A DNA stretch of 64,000 bases, taken from Flavobacterium laiguense. Lineage in GTDB: Bacteria; Bacteroidota; Bacteroidia; Flavobacteriales; Flavobacteriaceae. The translations under genes were made by a program, and so were the position numbers. Below the pieces are notes generated by a model, which saw nothing but the letters and a program-made list of their open reading frames with translations, did not search any database and was not told the DNA's origin. The first letter of the stretch is position 1, and the number at the start of each line of letters is the position of its first letter. Positions 1-7,807 of this stretch are shown here, in pieces. The DNA lies in the NCBI RefSeq assembly GCF_003097655.1, contig NZ_QCZH01000006.1, forward strand, positions 1-64,000, read 5' to 3'.

Positions 1-60
1 TTAGGTGGTCATTTTGAATTGGAATCAGGTGCTCACTTTAAATTGGAATTGGGTGGTCAA
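1..60 (+). repeat. Imperfect 24-bp tandem repeat at the window edge
   Basis: Bases 1-24, 25-48 and the start of 49-72 are diverged copies of one 24-bp unit. They encode 8-residue units LGGHFELE, SGAHFKLE and LGGQYHRN inside the ATPase frame. More copies may lie to the left. The unit keeps the reading frame, so copy number would change protein length only. Confidence 0.5.
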
Positions 61-1383
61 TATCACCGGAATTTGCAGTATGAGACTGATTTAGGAAAAC
101 TAAAAGCTTTTTTAATTAGTTATACTGAAGCGTCTAAATCAATTCCTGAAAAATCTGTATTTGAAACTAACCCTAAATTTGAAGCCTTCAAGAAAGATTT
201 TGAAATCAAATACAATGCTTTCATTAAAATAGTTGACGACAATATAAAACTGATTGAGGATAAAATCAAATCCCCAAGCCTTTCAATAACTCTGAATAGT
301 TCCGAGAAAGCACTTGAAGAAATTTTCGATATAATCAAAAATATTAATGATTTAATTGTAGAACACAATAAAAAGATTGACCATAAAGAAATTGCACTCG
401 AAGAAATAAGAACTGACTTTTGGAATATTATACGATGGGAATATGACCAAACAATAAGTGCATTTATTGCAGACAAAGCCGAATCCGTAAAAAACATTGA
501 TTTAATCACAAAAGAGATCGAGGCTTTTTTAAAAGCAATTGAAAAAGAAAAAGCTATTATTGTCGAACAACAAAAACAAACAATAAATATTGAAGAAGCT
601 ATCATAAACATCAATAACGGCTTGGTTGATTTAGGAATCGACGATTTAAAGATTAAAAATCATTCCGAAAACCTTTACAAGATTGTTCGGGGCGAAAACG
701 ATGCTAGGATTTTTCATTCGCTTAGTGAAGGAGAAAAAATGATAATCAGCTTCTTGTATTTTATTGAACTATGTCGAGGAAAAAAAGATATTACAGAAGC
801 TGGGAAAAACAAAATCATTGTTATTGACGACCCTATTTCAAGTTTGTCTCACATTTACGTTTTTAATGTCGGCAGATTAATACATAAAGAATTTCTAAGG
901 AACAATAATTATGAGCAGATTTTCATTTTAACTCATAGCCTTTATTTTTTCTACGAATTAACGAATACTAAAAAGGAAGAGAGAGACAATACGCAAAATT
1001 TATTTAGGTTACGAAAAAACAGTTCAGGAAGTGAAATTCTTCCTATGAAATATGAAGAAATCCAAAATGATTACCATGCCTATTGGTTTGTAGTCAAAGA
1101 CGAACAGCAATCCCCCGCACTTATTGCAAATTGTATGCGGAACATAATTGAATATTTTTTCAACTTTGTTGAGAAGAAAGATTTGAATAATGTTTTTCAA
1201 AAACCAGCAATGCAAGAAAATAGATTCCAAGCATTTATGAGATATATAAACCGTGAATCTCATTCGTTAGGGCAAAACATTTTTGATTTAAAGGAATTTG
1301 ATTATACAGATTTTAAAGATGCATTTGCTTTAGTATTCAAAGAAAATGGATATGAAGAACATTATAAAAAGATGATTAGATAA
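1..1383 (+). CDS. AAA_13-family ATPase resembling PrrC/RloC anticodon nucleases, 5' end missing
   Basis: The frame is open at the left edge, so this is the C-terminal part of a longer protein. Numbering from the TTG at 19, a helical, probably coiled-coil region covers about residues 25-210. It is followed by an ABC-type signature LSEGEK (235-240) and a Walker B/D-loop IDDPISS (D270, D271), as in SMC/RecF-like AAA_13 ATPases. The C-terminal part has R374-x3-E378 and H415 in the order of the Arg-Glu-His nuclease triad of PrrC and RloC; the spacing is slightly longer than in PrrC. Such proteins cut tRNA anticodon loops when type I restriction is disturbed, and hsdR lies downstream. The ATPase call is firm; the nuclease role is inference. 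The N-terminal domain with Walker A lies outside the window. Confidence 0.72.
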   Translation, partial: LGGHFELESGAHFKLELGGQYHRNLQYETDLGKLKAFLISYTEASKSIPEKSVFETNPKFEAFKKDFEIKYNAFIKIVDDNIKLIEDKIKSPSLSITLNSSEKALEEIFDIIKNINDLIVEHNKKIDHKEIALEEIRTDFWNIIRWEYDQTISAFIADKAESVKNIDLITKEIEAFLKAIEKEKAIIVEQQKQTINIEEAIININNGLVDLGIDDLKIKNHSENLYKIVRGENDARIFHSLSEGEKMIISFLYFIELCRGKKDITEAGKNKIIVIDDPISSLSHIYVFNVGRLIHKEFLRNNNYEQIFILTHSLYFFYELTNTKKEERDNTQNLFRLRKNSSGSEILPMKYEEIQNDYHAYWFVVKDEQQSPALIANCMRNIIEYFFNFVEKKDLNNVFQKPAMQENRFQAFMRYINRESHSLGQNIFDLKEFDYTDFKDAFALVFKENGYEEHYKKMIR

Positions 1384-1422
1384 GAATGCTATAATGGTAA
1401 TTTAAAATTAAATGTTAATGTC

Positions 1423-1460
1423 GGTTGACAAAACTTAATTTATCCTTACATTTGTCAACC
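1423..1460 (+). promoter_or_regulatory. Promoter with overlapping operator dyad for the XRE/ImmA gene
   Basis: A TTG at 1425-1427 and TACATTTG at 1447-1454 are 19 bp apart, matching the Bacteroidetes -33/-7 promoter pattern (TTG, TAnnTTTG). A perfect 10-bp inverted repeat, GGTTGACAAA (1423-1432) and TTTGTCAACC (1451-1460), covers both elements. The gene 15 bp downstream encodes an XRE-type DNA-binding protein, so this is a plausible autoregulatory operator. Confidence 0.7.
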
Positions 1461-1474
1461 AAACAACATAAAAA

Positions 1475-2530
1475 ATGGAAGCAATAATAGGACAAAGAAT
1501 AAGAAATTCAAGAATCCATAAAGGATTATCATTGCAAGAAGTAGCCGATAGTATAGGCGTGTCTAAGCAGATGGTTAATAAATATGAACTTGGAAAATCA
1601 ATGCCTACCAGTGATAAACTTATTGCTATTTCTAAATTATTTAATCAAAAAATAGATTACTTTTTTAGAAAATCCGAAGTTGTTATTGGTGAAATCAGTT
1701 TTAGAAAAAAAAGCAATTTTGGTGTTAAAAAAGTTAATTCATTAAAAGAAGAAATTAGAATTCAAATAGAAAACTATTTGTTTATCGAAAACATTTGTAA
1801 TGTTTCTAATGCCTTTGAAAACCCGCTTCAAGACTACGCTATTCAGGAGGAACAAGATGTAAAAACTGCTGTCAATACCCTAAGAAACCATTGGAACATT
1901 GGACAAGATGCAATTCACAACATTATCGAATTACTGGAAGATAATCACATAAAAGTTATTGAGGTTGACGATGATAGTAAAAAATTCGATGGTTTAGCAA
2001 CTGTTATTGATGGTAAATATCACATTATTGTAATAACCAAAGCGATGCCAATTGAACGCAAACGTTTTACTTTGTTACATGAATTAGGTCATTTATTGTT
2101 GCCTATAGCTACTTTAGAAGAAAAACAGCAAGAAAAACTATGCAATGTCTTTGCCTCTGAAATGTTATTATCAGAAAACAATCTTATCACTGAGTTAGGA
2201 AATCAAAGAAGCAGAATCACTTTTGAAGAATTGAAAAATGTTCAAGAAAAATATGGCATGAGTATTTCTGCCATTGTTTACAAATTGGGGGAAACCAAAA
2301 TTATGTCGCAGGAACGTGTAAAGAAGTTTTACCAGAAACTAAATTTTGATGCAGCTTTAAAACAATCTGTTGAACTGTCGAGATATGACGGTCAGGAACA
2401 TTCTATTAGATATGAGAACTTAGCATACAGAGCCGTTTCGGAAGAATTAATTTCAATGAGTAAGGCATCATCACTATTGCAAATTAGTTTGGATGAATTG
2501 AACAGTAAATTAACTTCCAATTTAAGATAG
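1475..2530 (+). CDS. XRE-type regulator fused to an ImmA/IrrE metallopeptidase domain
   Basis: Residues 1-65 form a helix-turn-helix of the XRE/Cro type (starting GQRIRNSRIHKGLSLQEVAD). The middle carries the zinc peptidase motif HELGH (202-206) of the ImmA/IrrE family (COG2856). Such proteins combine operator binding with regulated proteolysis of a repressor or antitoxin. The start follows a canonical promoter and a 10-bp operator dyad. The stop TAG directly abuts the ATG of the PIN-like gene, so the two are translationally linked. It stands between a PrrC/RloC-like ATPase and hsdR, which suggests a control or toxin-antitoxin role inside the restriction island. Domain calls are firm; the role is inferred. 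Confidence 0.88.
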   Translation: MEAIIGQRIRNSRIHKGLSLQEVADSIGVSKQMVNKYELGKSMPTSDKLIAISKLFNQKIDYFFRKSEVVIGEISFRKKSNFGVKKVNSLKEEIRIQIENYLFIENICNVSNAFENPLQDYAIQEEQDVKTAVNTLRNHWNIGQDAIHNIIELLEDNHIKVIEVDDDSKKFDGLATVIDGKYHIIVITKAMPIERKRFTLLHELGHLLLPIATLEEKQQEKLCNVFASEMLLSENNLITELGNQRSRITFEELKNVQEKYGMSISAIVYKLGETKIMSQERVKKFYQKLNFDAALKQSVELSRYDGQEHSIRYENLAYRAVSEELISMSKASSLLQISLDELNSKLTSNLR

Positions 2531-3028
2531 ATGAAAATCCATATCAATGATGCCAATATATTGATTGACCTAGTTCATCTGGATTTGGTTGAGCCTTTTT
2601 TGTCTTTGAAGTTTGAACTTTACACGACAGACTTTGTTTTCGCAGAATTAGAACTATTACAACAACAAGTATTTGACTCAGACCAATTAACAAAATTGTC
2701 CGCTTCTGTAGAAGATATGCTAGCAATTTTTAATTTAAGTCAAGAACACGTAGGATTAAGTTTTGAAGACTGTTCTGTTTGGTATTTTGCAAAAAACATG
2801 AATGGTATTTTGATAACTGGAGATGGTAAATTAAGGACAAAAGCCAAAGCCTCAGGTATTGGTGTCAAAGGAATTATCTATATCATCGAACAAATCAAAG
2901 AACAAAATCTATTAACTGTTTCAGTTTGCATAGAAAAATTACAAACACTGCTACAGATTAACAATCGACTTCCTGTAAATGAAATTGAAAAGAGAATTCA
3001 ATTATGGAAGAATGAAATCAACCATTAG
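2531..3028 (+). CDS. PIN-like domain protein paired with the XRE/ImmA regulator
   Basis: This 165-residue protein begins with DANILIDL, contains acidic positions around FEDCSVWYF, and has ITGDGKLR near residue 95. These fit the spaced acidic residues of PIN-domain ribonucleases (VapC-like fold). Its ATG follows the stop of the XRE/ImmA gene with no gap, and hsdR starts 3 bp after its own stop, so all three are probably one operon. Two-gene XRE-ImmA plus PIN modules behave like toxin-antitoxin pairs, which makes a toxic RNase kept in check by its neighbour the simplest reading. Nuclease activity is not proven by the sequence. Confidence 0.7.
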   Translation: MKIHINDANILIDLVHLDLVEPFLSLKFELYTTDFVFAELELLQQQVFDSDQLTKLSASVEDMLAIFNLSQEHVGLSFEDCSVWYFAKNMNGILITGDGKLRTKAKASGIGVKGIIYIIEQIKEQNLLTVSVCIEKLQTLLQINNRLPVNEIEKRIQLWKNEINH

Positions 3029-3031
3029 ACA

Positions 3032-5446
3032 ATGAACGAAGCAGAAACAAGAGCGGAATTAATTGACCCAAAACTAAAGGCGTGTGGGTGGGGTGTTGTC
3101 GAAGGTTCAAAAATCCTTCGAGAATATAACATTACCGCAGGTAAAATACAAACAGGAGGTATCAGAGGCAAAAAAACAATTGCCGACTATGTCTTGGTTT
3201 ACAAGGGAATTAAACTCGCTGTTGTTGAAGCAAAAAGTGATAATTTAGGCGTTGGCGAAGGAGTAGCACAAGCCAAACAATATGCCGAGAAACTAAAATT
3301 AGAAACCACATATTCCAGTAATGGAAAAGAAATTTACAGCATCTGTATGAAAACAGGTGTCGAAGGTTTAGTCGATAATTATCTTTCTCCTGATGAATTG
3401 TGGAACAAAACATTTGCAGTTCAAAATGAATGGAGGGAGAAATTTGCTTCCGTTCCATTTGAAGACAAAGGGGGTTCTTGGCAGTTGCGTTACTATCAGG
3501 AGTTGGCAGTTTTAAAAACCTTGGAAGTCTTAGCCAATAAGAAAGACAGGATTTTACTAACCCTTGCCACAGGAACAGGAAAAACGGCAATCGCTTTTCA
3601 AATAGCGTGGAAGTTATTTCAAACCCGATGGAACTTGTCTTCGATAAACTCAGACACCGAATATATTGCACGCAGACCAAGAATCTTATTTTTAGCAGAC
3701 AGAAACATATTAGCAGACCAAGCATTCAATTCCTTTTCGGCATTTCCCGAAGATGCACTGGTTAGAATTAGCCCAAAAGAAATCAGCAAGAAAGGAAGCG
3801 TTCCGACAAACGGGAGCATCTTCTTTACTATTTTCCAAACCTTTATGTCTGGAACCGACAAAGAGGGTAATCCACAAACCCATTTCGGGCAATACCCTCC
3901 CGATTATTTCGATTTCATCATTATTGATGAGTGTCACCGTGGTGGAGCTAACAATGAAGGGAATTGGAGAGGTATTTTAGATTATTTCGCTCCTGCCGTT
4001 CAGTTGGGGTTAACCGCCACTCCTAAGCGAAAAGACAACGTTGACACCTATAAATATTTTGGAGAACCCGTTTATGTATATTCCCTAAAAGATGGGATTA
4101 ACGATGGTTTCCTGACTCCTTTCAAAGTAAAAAGAATCAAGACCACCCTTGACGATTATATTTTCACAAGTGATGACCAAGTCGTTGAAGGAGAAATTGA
4201 AGAAGGTAAACGCTATGAAGAAAAAGATTTCAATAGAATTATAGAAATCAAGGCAAGGGAGGCAAATCGTGTCAAAATCTATATGGACGAAGCCAACCAA
4301 AAGGAAAAGGCAATCATCTTCTGTGCCAATCAGGAGCACGCCTCAGCGGTTCGTGATTTGGTCAATCAATATAAGACTTCTAAAGACCCAAATTATTGCG
4401 TTCGTGTTACCGCCAATGATGGAGAAATTGGAGAACAATTTTTAAGGGAGTTTCAAGACAATGAAAAAACAATCCCAACCATTCTAACAACTTCACAAAA
4501 ACTTTCCACTGGCGTTGATGCACGGAACATAAGGAATGTAGTTTTGATGCGCCCTGTAAATTCAATGATTGAATTCAAACAAATCGTAGGTAGAGGAACC
4601 CGTATGTTTGACGGTAAAGAGTTCTTTACCATTTATGATTTTGTAGATGCCTACAAACATTTTTCTGACCCCGAGTGGGATGGAGAGGCAGAACCTTGTG
4701 AAATTTGTGGACAGTTGGTGTGTGAATGCCAAAGCAAACCAAAGCCAGAGCCAAAACCGTGTAAAGAATGCGGTCAATTGTCTTGTATTTGCGTTAACGA
4801 ACCTCCGCCTCCTTGTTTAAAATGTGGAGAATCACCCTGCGTTTGCAACAAAAGAATAAAAGTAAAAATAAAATTGAGAGACGGAAAAGAACGTGAAATA
4901 CAAAAGATGATTTCCACTTCGTTTTGGAGCTCAGAAGGCAAACCCATTTCGGCAGAAGAGTTTTTAAACAATCTTTTTGGCGAATTGCCCAACCTTTTCA
5001 AAAGTGAATCCGAGTTGCGGACATTGTGGAGCAATCCACTCACGAGAAGAATCTTGTTAGAAAAATTAGAAGAAGCAGGTTTTCCTAAAAGCGATTTACA
5101 AATTGTGCAACAATTAGTAAATATGGAAAAGAGTGACTTGTTTGATGTTCTTGAATATGTTTTTAATGGAAATTATCAGTCAATGACTAGAGAGCAACGT
5201 GTAGCAGCCTCACAAGCCACCATCTTTGCCCTACTTAACGACAAACAAAAAGAATTTATCGAATTTGTTTTAAGCAAGTACATCGAGACAGGAGTCGAAG
5301 AACTTGACCAAGAGAAATTGCCTGTATTGCTGACAAACAAATATCATTCGCTGGAAGATGCCAAGAATATTTTGGGTGACGTTGGAAATATCAGCAAACT
5401 TTTTATAGAATTTCAACAACATTTGTACAATCAAAAGGTTGCATAA
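3032..5446 (+). CDS. hsdR: Type I restriction enzyme R subunit (EcoEI type)
   Basis: HsdR translocates and cuts DNA in type I restriction complexes with HsdM and HsdS. The N-terminal nuclease region has the D...VEAK pattern (IADYVLVYKGIKLAVVEAK, about residues 50-70). Helicase motifs follow: Walker A ATGTGKT (about 185), DECH (about 300), TATPKR and an RGTR motif VI near 525. The C-terminal part resembles the EcoEI_R_C domain. Between helicase and C-terminal domain are three cysteine clusters (about 555-610), each of the form CxxC-x(4)-CxC, which is unusual for HsdR and may bind zinc. At 804 residues it fits the EcoEI class. It is the last gene of the XRE/ImmA-PIN operon; hsdM and hsdS are not in the window. 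Confidence 0.9.
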   Translation: MNEAETRAELIDPKLKACGWGVVEGSKILREYNITAGKIQTGGIRGKKTIADYVLVYKGIKLAVVEAKSDNLGVGEGVAQAKQYAEKLKLETTYSSNGKEIYSICMKTGVEGLVDNYLSPDELWNKTFAVQNEWREKFASVPFEDKGGSWQLRYYQELAVLKTLEVLANKKDRILLTLATGTGKTAIAFQIAWKLFQTRWNLSSINSDTEYIARRPRILFLADRNILADQAFNSFSAFPEDALVRISPKEISKKGSVPTNGSIFFTIFQTFMSGTDKEGNPQTHFGQYPPDYFDFIIIDECHRGGANNEGNWRGILDYFAPAVQLGLTATPKRKDNVDTYKYFGEPVYVYSLKDGINDGFLTPFKVKRIKTTLDDYIFTSDDQVVEGEIEEGKRYEEKDFNRIIEIKAREANRVKIYMDEANQKEKAIIFCANQEHASAVRDLVNQYKTSKDPNYCVRVTANDGEIGEQFLREFQDNEKTIPTILTTSQKLSTGVDARNIRNVVLMRPVNSMIEFKQIVGRGTRMFDGKEFFTIYDFVDAYKHFSDPEWDGEAEPCEICGQLVCECQSKPKPEPKPCKECGQLSCICVNEPPPPCLKCGESPCVCNKRIKVKIKLRDGKEREIQKMISTSFWSSEGKPISAEEFLNNLFGELPNLFKSESELRTLWSNPLTRRILLEKLEEAGFPKSDLQIVQQLVNMEKSDLFDVLEYVFNGNYQSMTREQRVAASQATIFALLNDKQKEFIEFVLSKYIETGVEELDQEKLPVLLTNKYHSLEDAKNILGDVGNISKLFIEFQQHLYNQKVA

Positions 5447-5680
5447 TATTTTGCAACAACCAAAAATCAGACAGAAAGTCATTTAAAAAAAAGGATAACA
5501 ACAAATAGAGAACCTTTTGAATAGTTTTTGTAATTTTGTAACGATTCGTTCTTTTACATCAACAATAGTGGATTTTTACAACAATTCAAGAATACTAAAA
5601 CGCATACGATTTACATTATTTCGCACAAAAATAGCTTTGCAAAGCACCGTAAACACTAGGGGTTTAAAATAGGGTTCAAA
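5447..5680. other. Intergenic spacer between the restriction island and the tRNA remnant
   Basis: No convincing gene or terminator was seen between the hsdR stop and the tRNA 3' fragment. The last bases before the fragment contain AGGGTT and AACCCT, which could fold over the anticodon-loop remnant, but no tRNA 5' half is present. Confidence 0.5.
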
Positions 5681-5724
5681 TTCATAACCCTGAGGTCACG
5701 GGTTCAACTCCCGTCTTCGCTACA
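5681..5724 (+). repeat. Left attachment site: 3' part of a CAU-anticodon tRNA
   Basis: These 44 bp read as the 3' part of a tRNA. They contain anticodon loop TTCATAA, stem CCCTG, variable AGGTC, T-arm ACGGG-TTCAACT-CCCGT and acceptor CTTCGCT with A as discriminator. The 5' half is absent, so it cannot be a working tRNA. The same 44 bp occur at 41407-41450, and their last 16 bp at 30632-30647. An integrase gene begins about 120 bp downstream. This is the usual footprint of integration into a tRNA 3' end. Confidence 0.85.
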
Positions 5725-5725
5725 C

Positions 5726-5768
5726 AAAACCCGAAAACCCTTGTAAACAAAGGAGCTTTCGGGTTTTT
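5726..5768 (+). terminator. Terminator after the tRNA fragment
   Basis: AAAACCCGAAA (5726-5736) pairs with TTTCGGGTTTTT (5757-5768), giving a stem followed by T residues. It lies just behind the att core, so the element would supply a replacement terminator for the tRNA it enters. Confidence 0.7.
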
Positions 5769-5781
5769 CATTAAAATCGGT

Positions 5782-5799
5782 TGTCAAATTAGTGTCAAA
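5782..5799 (+). promoter_or_regulatory. Pair of TGTCAAA motifs beside the left att core
   Basis: TGTCAAA occurs at 5782-5788 and 5793-5799, spaced 11 bp start to start. A matching pair (TGTCAAA, TGTCAAT) with the same spacing lies at 30533-30550 inside the right end. Both pairs are 60-100 bp inside the att core. They are candidate integrase or accessory-factor binding sites. Confidence 0.4.
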
Positions 5800-5842
5800 C
5801 TCTTTTATCGTTCAAAAAGCAATTTTTTGAACAATAAAAAAA

Positions 5843-7012
5843 ATGCCTAAAATTCAAAAAAACACCGCTCACGAGAAAGCAGTCGCTTTTTTAGACTACA
5901 AACCCGCTGAATTACGTCTAAATAAACAATGGTTGATTGTTTATTACGCCAAAAATCCACTTACTAAAGAATTAGAAAGGTTTAGACTTTCTGTACCTGT
6001 AATCGCTTCAAAGAGCGAAAGAATCAAGTACGCAAAAAAAATTGTGCTAGAAATCAACAAAAAGTTAGATAGCGGCTGGCTTCCGTATTATAGCAACTCA
6101 GGGACAAATGAATTTAAAACCTACGAATATTGCTTTAAGAAGTTTTTAGAGCATACCGCTGCGGAAGTTGAAAACAAGACTAAAAGACCCGACACCTTAA
6201 GAAGTTACACCTCATACTTCAATATGATTAATAAATATGTTGTCGACAAAAAAATGAAATTGGATCTAATTTTAGAACTAAACAAACCATTTGTCGTCAA
6301 TTATTTGGATTGGATTTATTTTGAACGGAAAAATTCGCCTGCCACCTATAATAATCATCTAATTTTTATAGGAAACTTTATAAATTATTGCATAGGACGT
6401 GGATATATGAAAGAGAACTTCACGGCTTCAATACTCAGAAAGAAAGAAGACCCTAAAAAAAGACAAGTTCTAACCGTTCAGGTTAAAGAAAAACTAAAAA
6501 ATTTGCAGAATGATGAGTATAATTATTTTGCGCTCTGTATGGCTACCTATTTCTGTTTTATAAGGAGAACTGAACTCACAAAACTAAAAGTAGAAAATGT
6601 CAATCTTAACAAAAGCTATATAAATATTCCTAAGGAAATATCAAAAAACGGCAAGGATGAAAATGTAACTATCCCAAACGCTTTTGCTGCAATTTTAGCG
6701 AAACATTTAGTCAAGGCGAAAAATGATGACTATCTTTTTAGTGACGATAATTTTAAAACGGGCAAAAAACAATTAAAACCCAAAAAAATATCGGATAACT
6801 GGGTCAAGTTTCAAAAGAAATATAAAGTCGGTAAAGAGTTTCAGTTTTATTCATTGAAAGATACTGGAATTACGGATTTACTCATCAGCGGAATTCCTGC
6901 CATAAAAGTAAGAGACCAAGCAAGACATTACGATTTAAAAATAACAGAGAAATATACGGCACGAAATAAAGCTTGTGACGAAACCGTTCGGAACTCTAAC
7001 TTTGATTTTTGA
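5843..7012 (+). CDS. Tyrosine recombinase (integrase) of the element
   Basis: This 389-residue protein has the layout of Bacteroidetes phage integrases: an N-terminal arm-binding part, a SAM-like core-binding domain (about 95-200) and a C-terminal catalytic domain. The first catalytic Arg lies in IRRTELTKLK. The box that is normally HxLRH reads YSLKDTGIT, the later His is in RHYDL and the nucleophilic Tyr in ITEKYTARN. Lys in place of the second Arg is unusual but fits a variant group I associate with Bacteroidetes. Its position about 120 bp from the att core makes it the enzyme for integration and excision of the 5.7-30.6 kb element. The ATG follows an A-rich leader without Shine-Dalgarno, as usual here. 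Confidence 0.88.
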   Translation: MPKIQKNTAHEKAVAFLDYKPAELRLNKQWLIVYYAKNPLTKELERFRLSVPVIASKSERIKYAKKIVLEINKKLDSGWLPYYSNSGTNEFKTYEYCFKKFLEHTAAEVENKTKRPDTLRSYTSYFNMINKYVVDKKMKLDLILELNKPFVVNYLDWIYFERKNSPATYNNHLIFIGNFINYCIGRGYMKENFTASILRKKEDPKKRQVLTVQVKEKLKNLQNDEYNYFALCMATYFCFIRRTELTKLKVENVNLNKSYINIPKEISKNGKDENVTIPNAFAAILAKHLVKAKNDDYLFSDDNFKTGKKQLKPKKISDNWVKFQKKYKVGKEFQFYSLKDTGITDLLISGIPAIKVRDQARHYDLKITEKYTARNKACDETVRNSNFDF

Positions 7013-7076
7013 TAAATTAAAAACAAAGTTTTAAACCGCTTTCACTTACACCAGTTCACTTTAAACCCTAAATAAT

Positions 7077-7208
7077 TGGAAACATTGGAAACAGAAACAG
7101 AAAATACCGCTTTTATTGGGTTTAAAGCGGTTTTTGTCGTTTCTAAATAAAGAAACAGGATGTTTTTTTCGGAAACAAACAATTTTTTTGATGCATTTTT
7201 TGGAAACA
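7077..7208. repeat. Left GGAAACA cluster with one arm of a 17-bp inverted repeat
   Basis: GGAAACA occurs at 7078-7084, 7087-7093, 7171-7177 and 7202-7208. The 17 bp at 7077-7093 (TGGAAACATTGGAAACA) are perfectly inverted at 30282-30298, in a second cluster near the other end. The clusters bracket the whole leftward gene array and may be recombinase arm sites or replication iterons. Confidence 0.65.
7106..7135 (+). terminator. Terminator downstream of the integrase gene
   Basis: ACCGCTTT (7106-7113) pairs with AAAGCGGT (7124-7131), followed by a T run. It lies about 95 bp after the integrase stop. The rest of 7013-7400 is A/T-rich and holds the GGAAACA repeats but no gene. Confidence 0.65.
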
Positions 7209-7351
7209 AATAGTAGAGAAAAAATATTTAATTGTTAAAGCTTGCTTTTTAATTGCAAATGTCGTTTTTTTGTTGAGTTATGCGTTTTTACGCTCAAAAA
7301 CTACTATATAAAGAAAATTATTTCCCTATGATTATTCCAATCGCATGAAAT

Positions 7352-7388
7352 AAAAAAACCGTATCACATTACTGCAACACGGTTTTCC
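7352..7388 (-). terminator. Terminator of the late leftward operon
   Basis: On the minus strand an ACCGTG/ATACGG-type stem is followed by a T run (top-strand A run at 7352-7358). It sits 13 bp beyond the stop of the last late gene and so closes the long leftward array. Confidence 0.65.
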
Positions 7389-7400
7389 TCCCTATTGTTT

Positions 7401-7790
7401 TTACTTAGGTTCCCATTGATCACCTTTAAGCCCATAAATAGGATCTGTTCCTAAATTATACAGTAGTCCCATTTGAAGTAGATGATCATCCAATTCAGAT
7501 CCGGTTAACTCGCTTGGAAAATAGCTTAAAAGAATTTCTTTTTGCTCGTCAAATTCGGCATAGGTTTTAGTGTATATTTTCTCTTGAACTTGTCCCGATC
7601 TATTAAAATAAGACATGGTAGACTCATTCTCCGTGCCTTTATTCAGTACAATACTGTCTACTGTCTTTATCGTATAAGTTTTACTTACGGAATCTTTCCT
7701 TTCAACCGTGATTTCGATTTGGATGTGCTCTTCTAAAAGTCCTTGACGGTCGTTCACTAATGTTATTTTTTGTTTGGATATTACTTTCAT
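7401..7790 (-). CDS. Uncharacterised protein at the end of the late operon
   Basis: I do not recognise this protein of about 129 residues. The start is placed at the ATG at 7790 (MKVISKQK) because the upstream in-frame ATG at 7835 would overlap the preceding gene, and this ATG follows an A/T-rich leader typical of the element. The sequence is mostly beta-strand-like, with many Thr, Val and Glu residues, no membrane span and a C-terminal part rich in Leu and Gly. As the last gene after a large repeat protein it may assist assembly of that protein or be a small virion component. That role is inference from position. Confidence 0.55.
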   Translation of the reverse strand: MKVISKQKITLVNDRQGLLEEHIQIEITVERKDSVSKTYTIKTVDSIVLNKGTENESTMSYFNRSGQVQEKIYTKTYAEFDEQKEILLSYFPSELTGSELDDHLLQMGLLYNLGTDPIYGLKGDQWEPK

Positions 7791-7807
7791 AGTTTTATAT
7801 TTAATTA

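Noticed and set aside
1..5446. Complete type I restriction-modification operon
   Set aside because: Only HsdR is present; HsdM and HsdS would have to lie left of the window.
5640..5724. Possible complete tRNA gene before the integrase
   Set aside because: The 3' half is perfect, but no matching 5' acceptor (AGCGAAG) or D-arm exists upstream. It is a remnant or attachment site.
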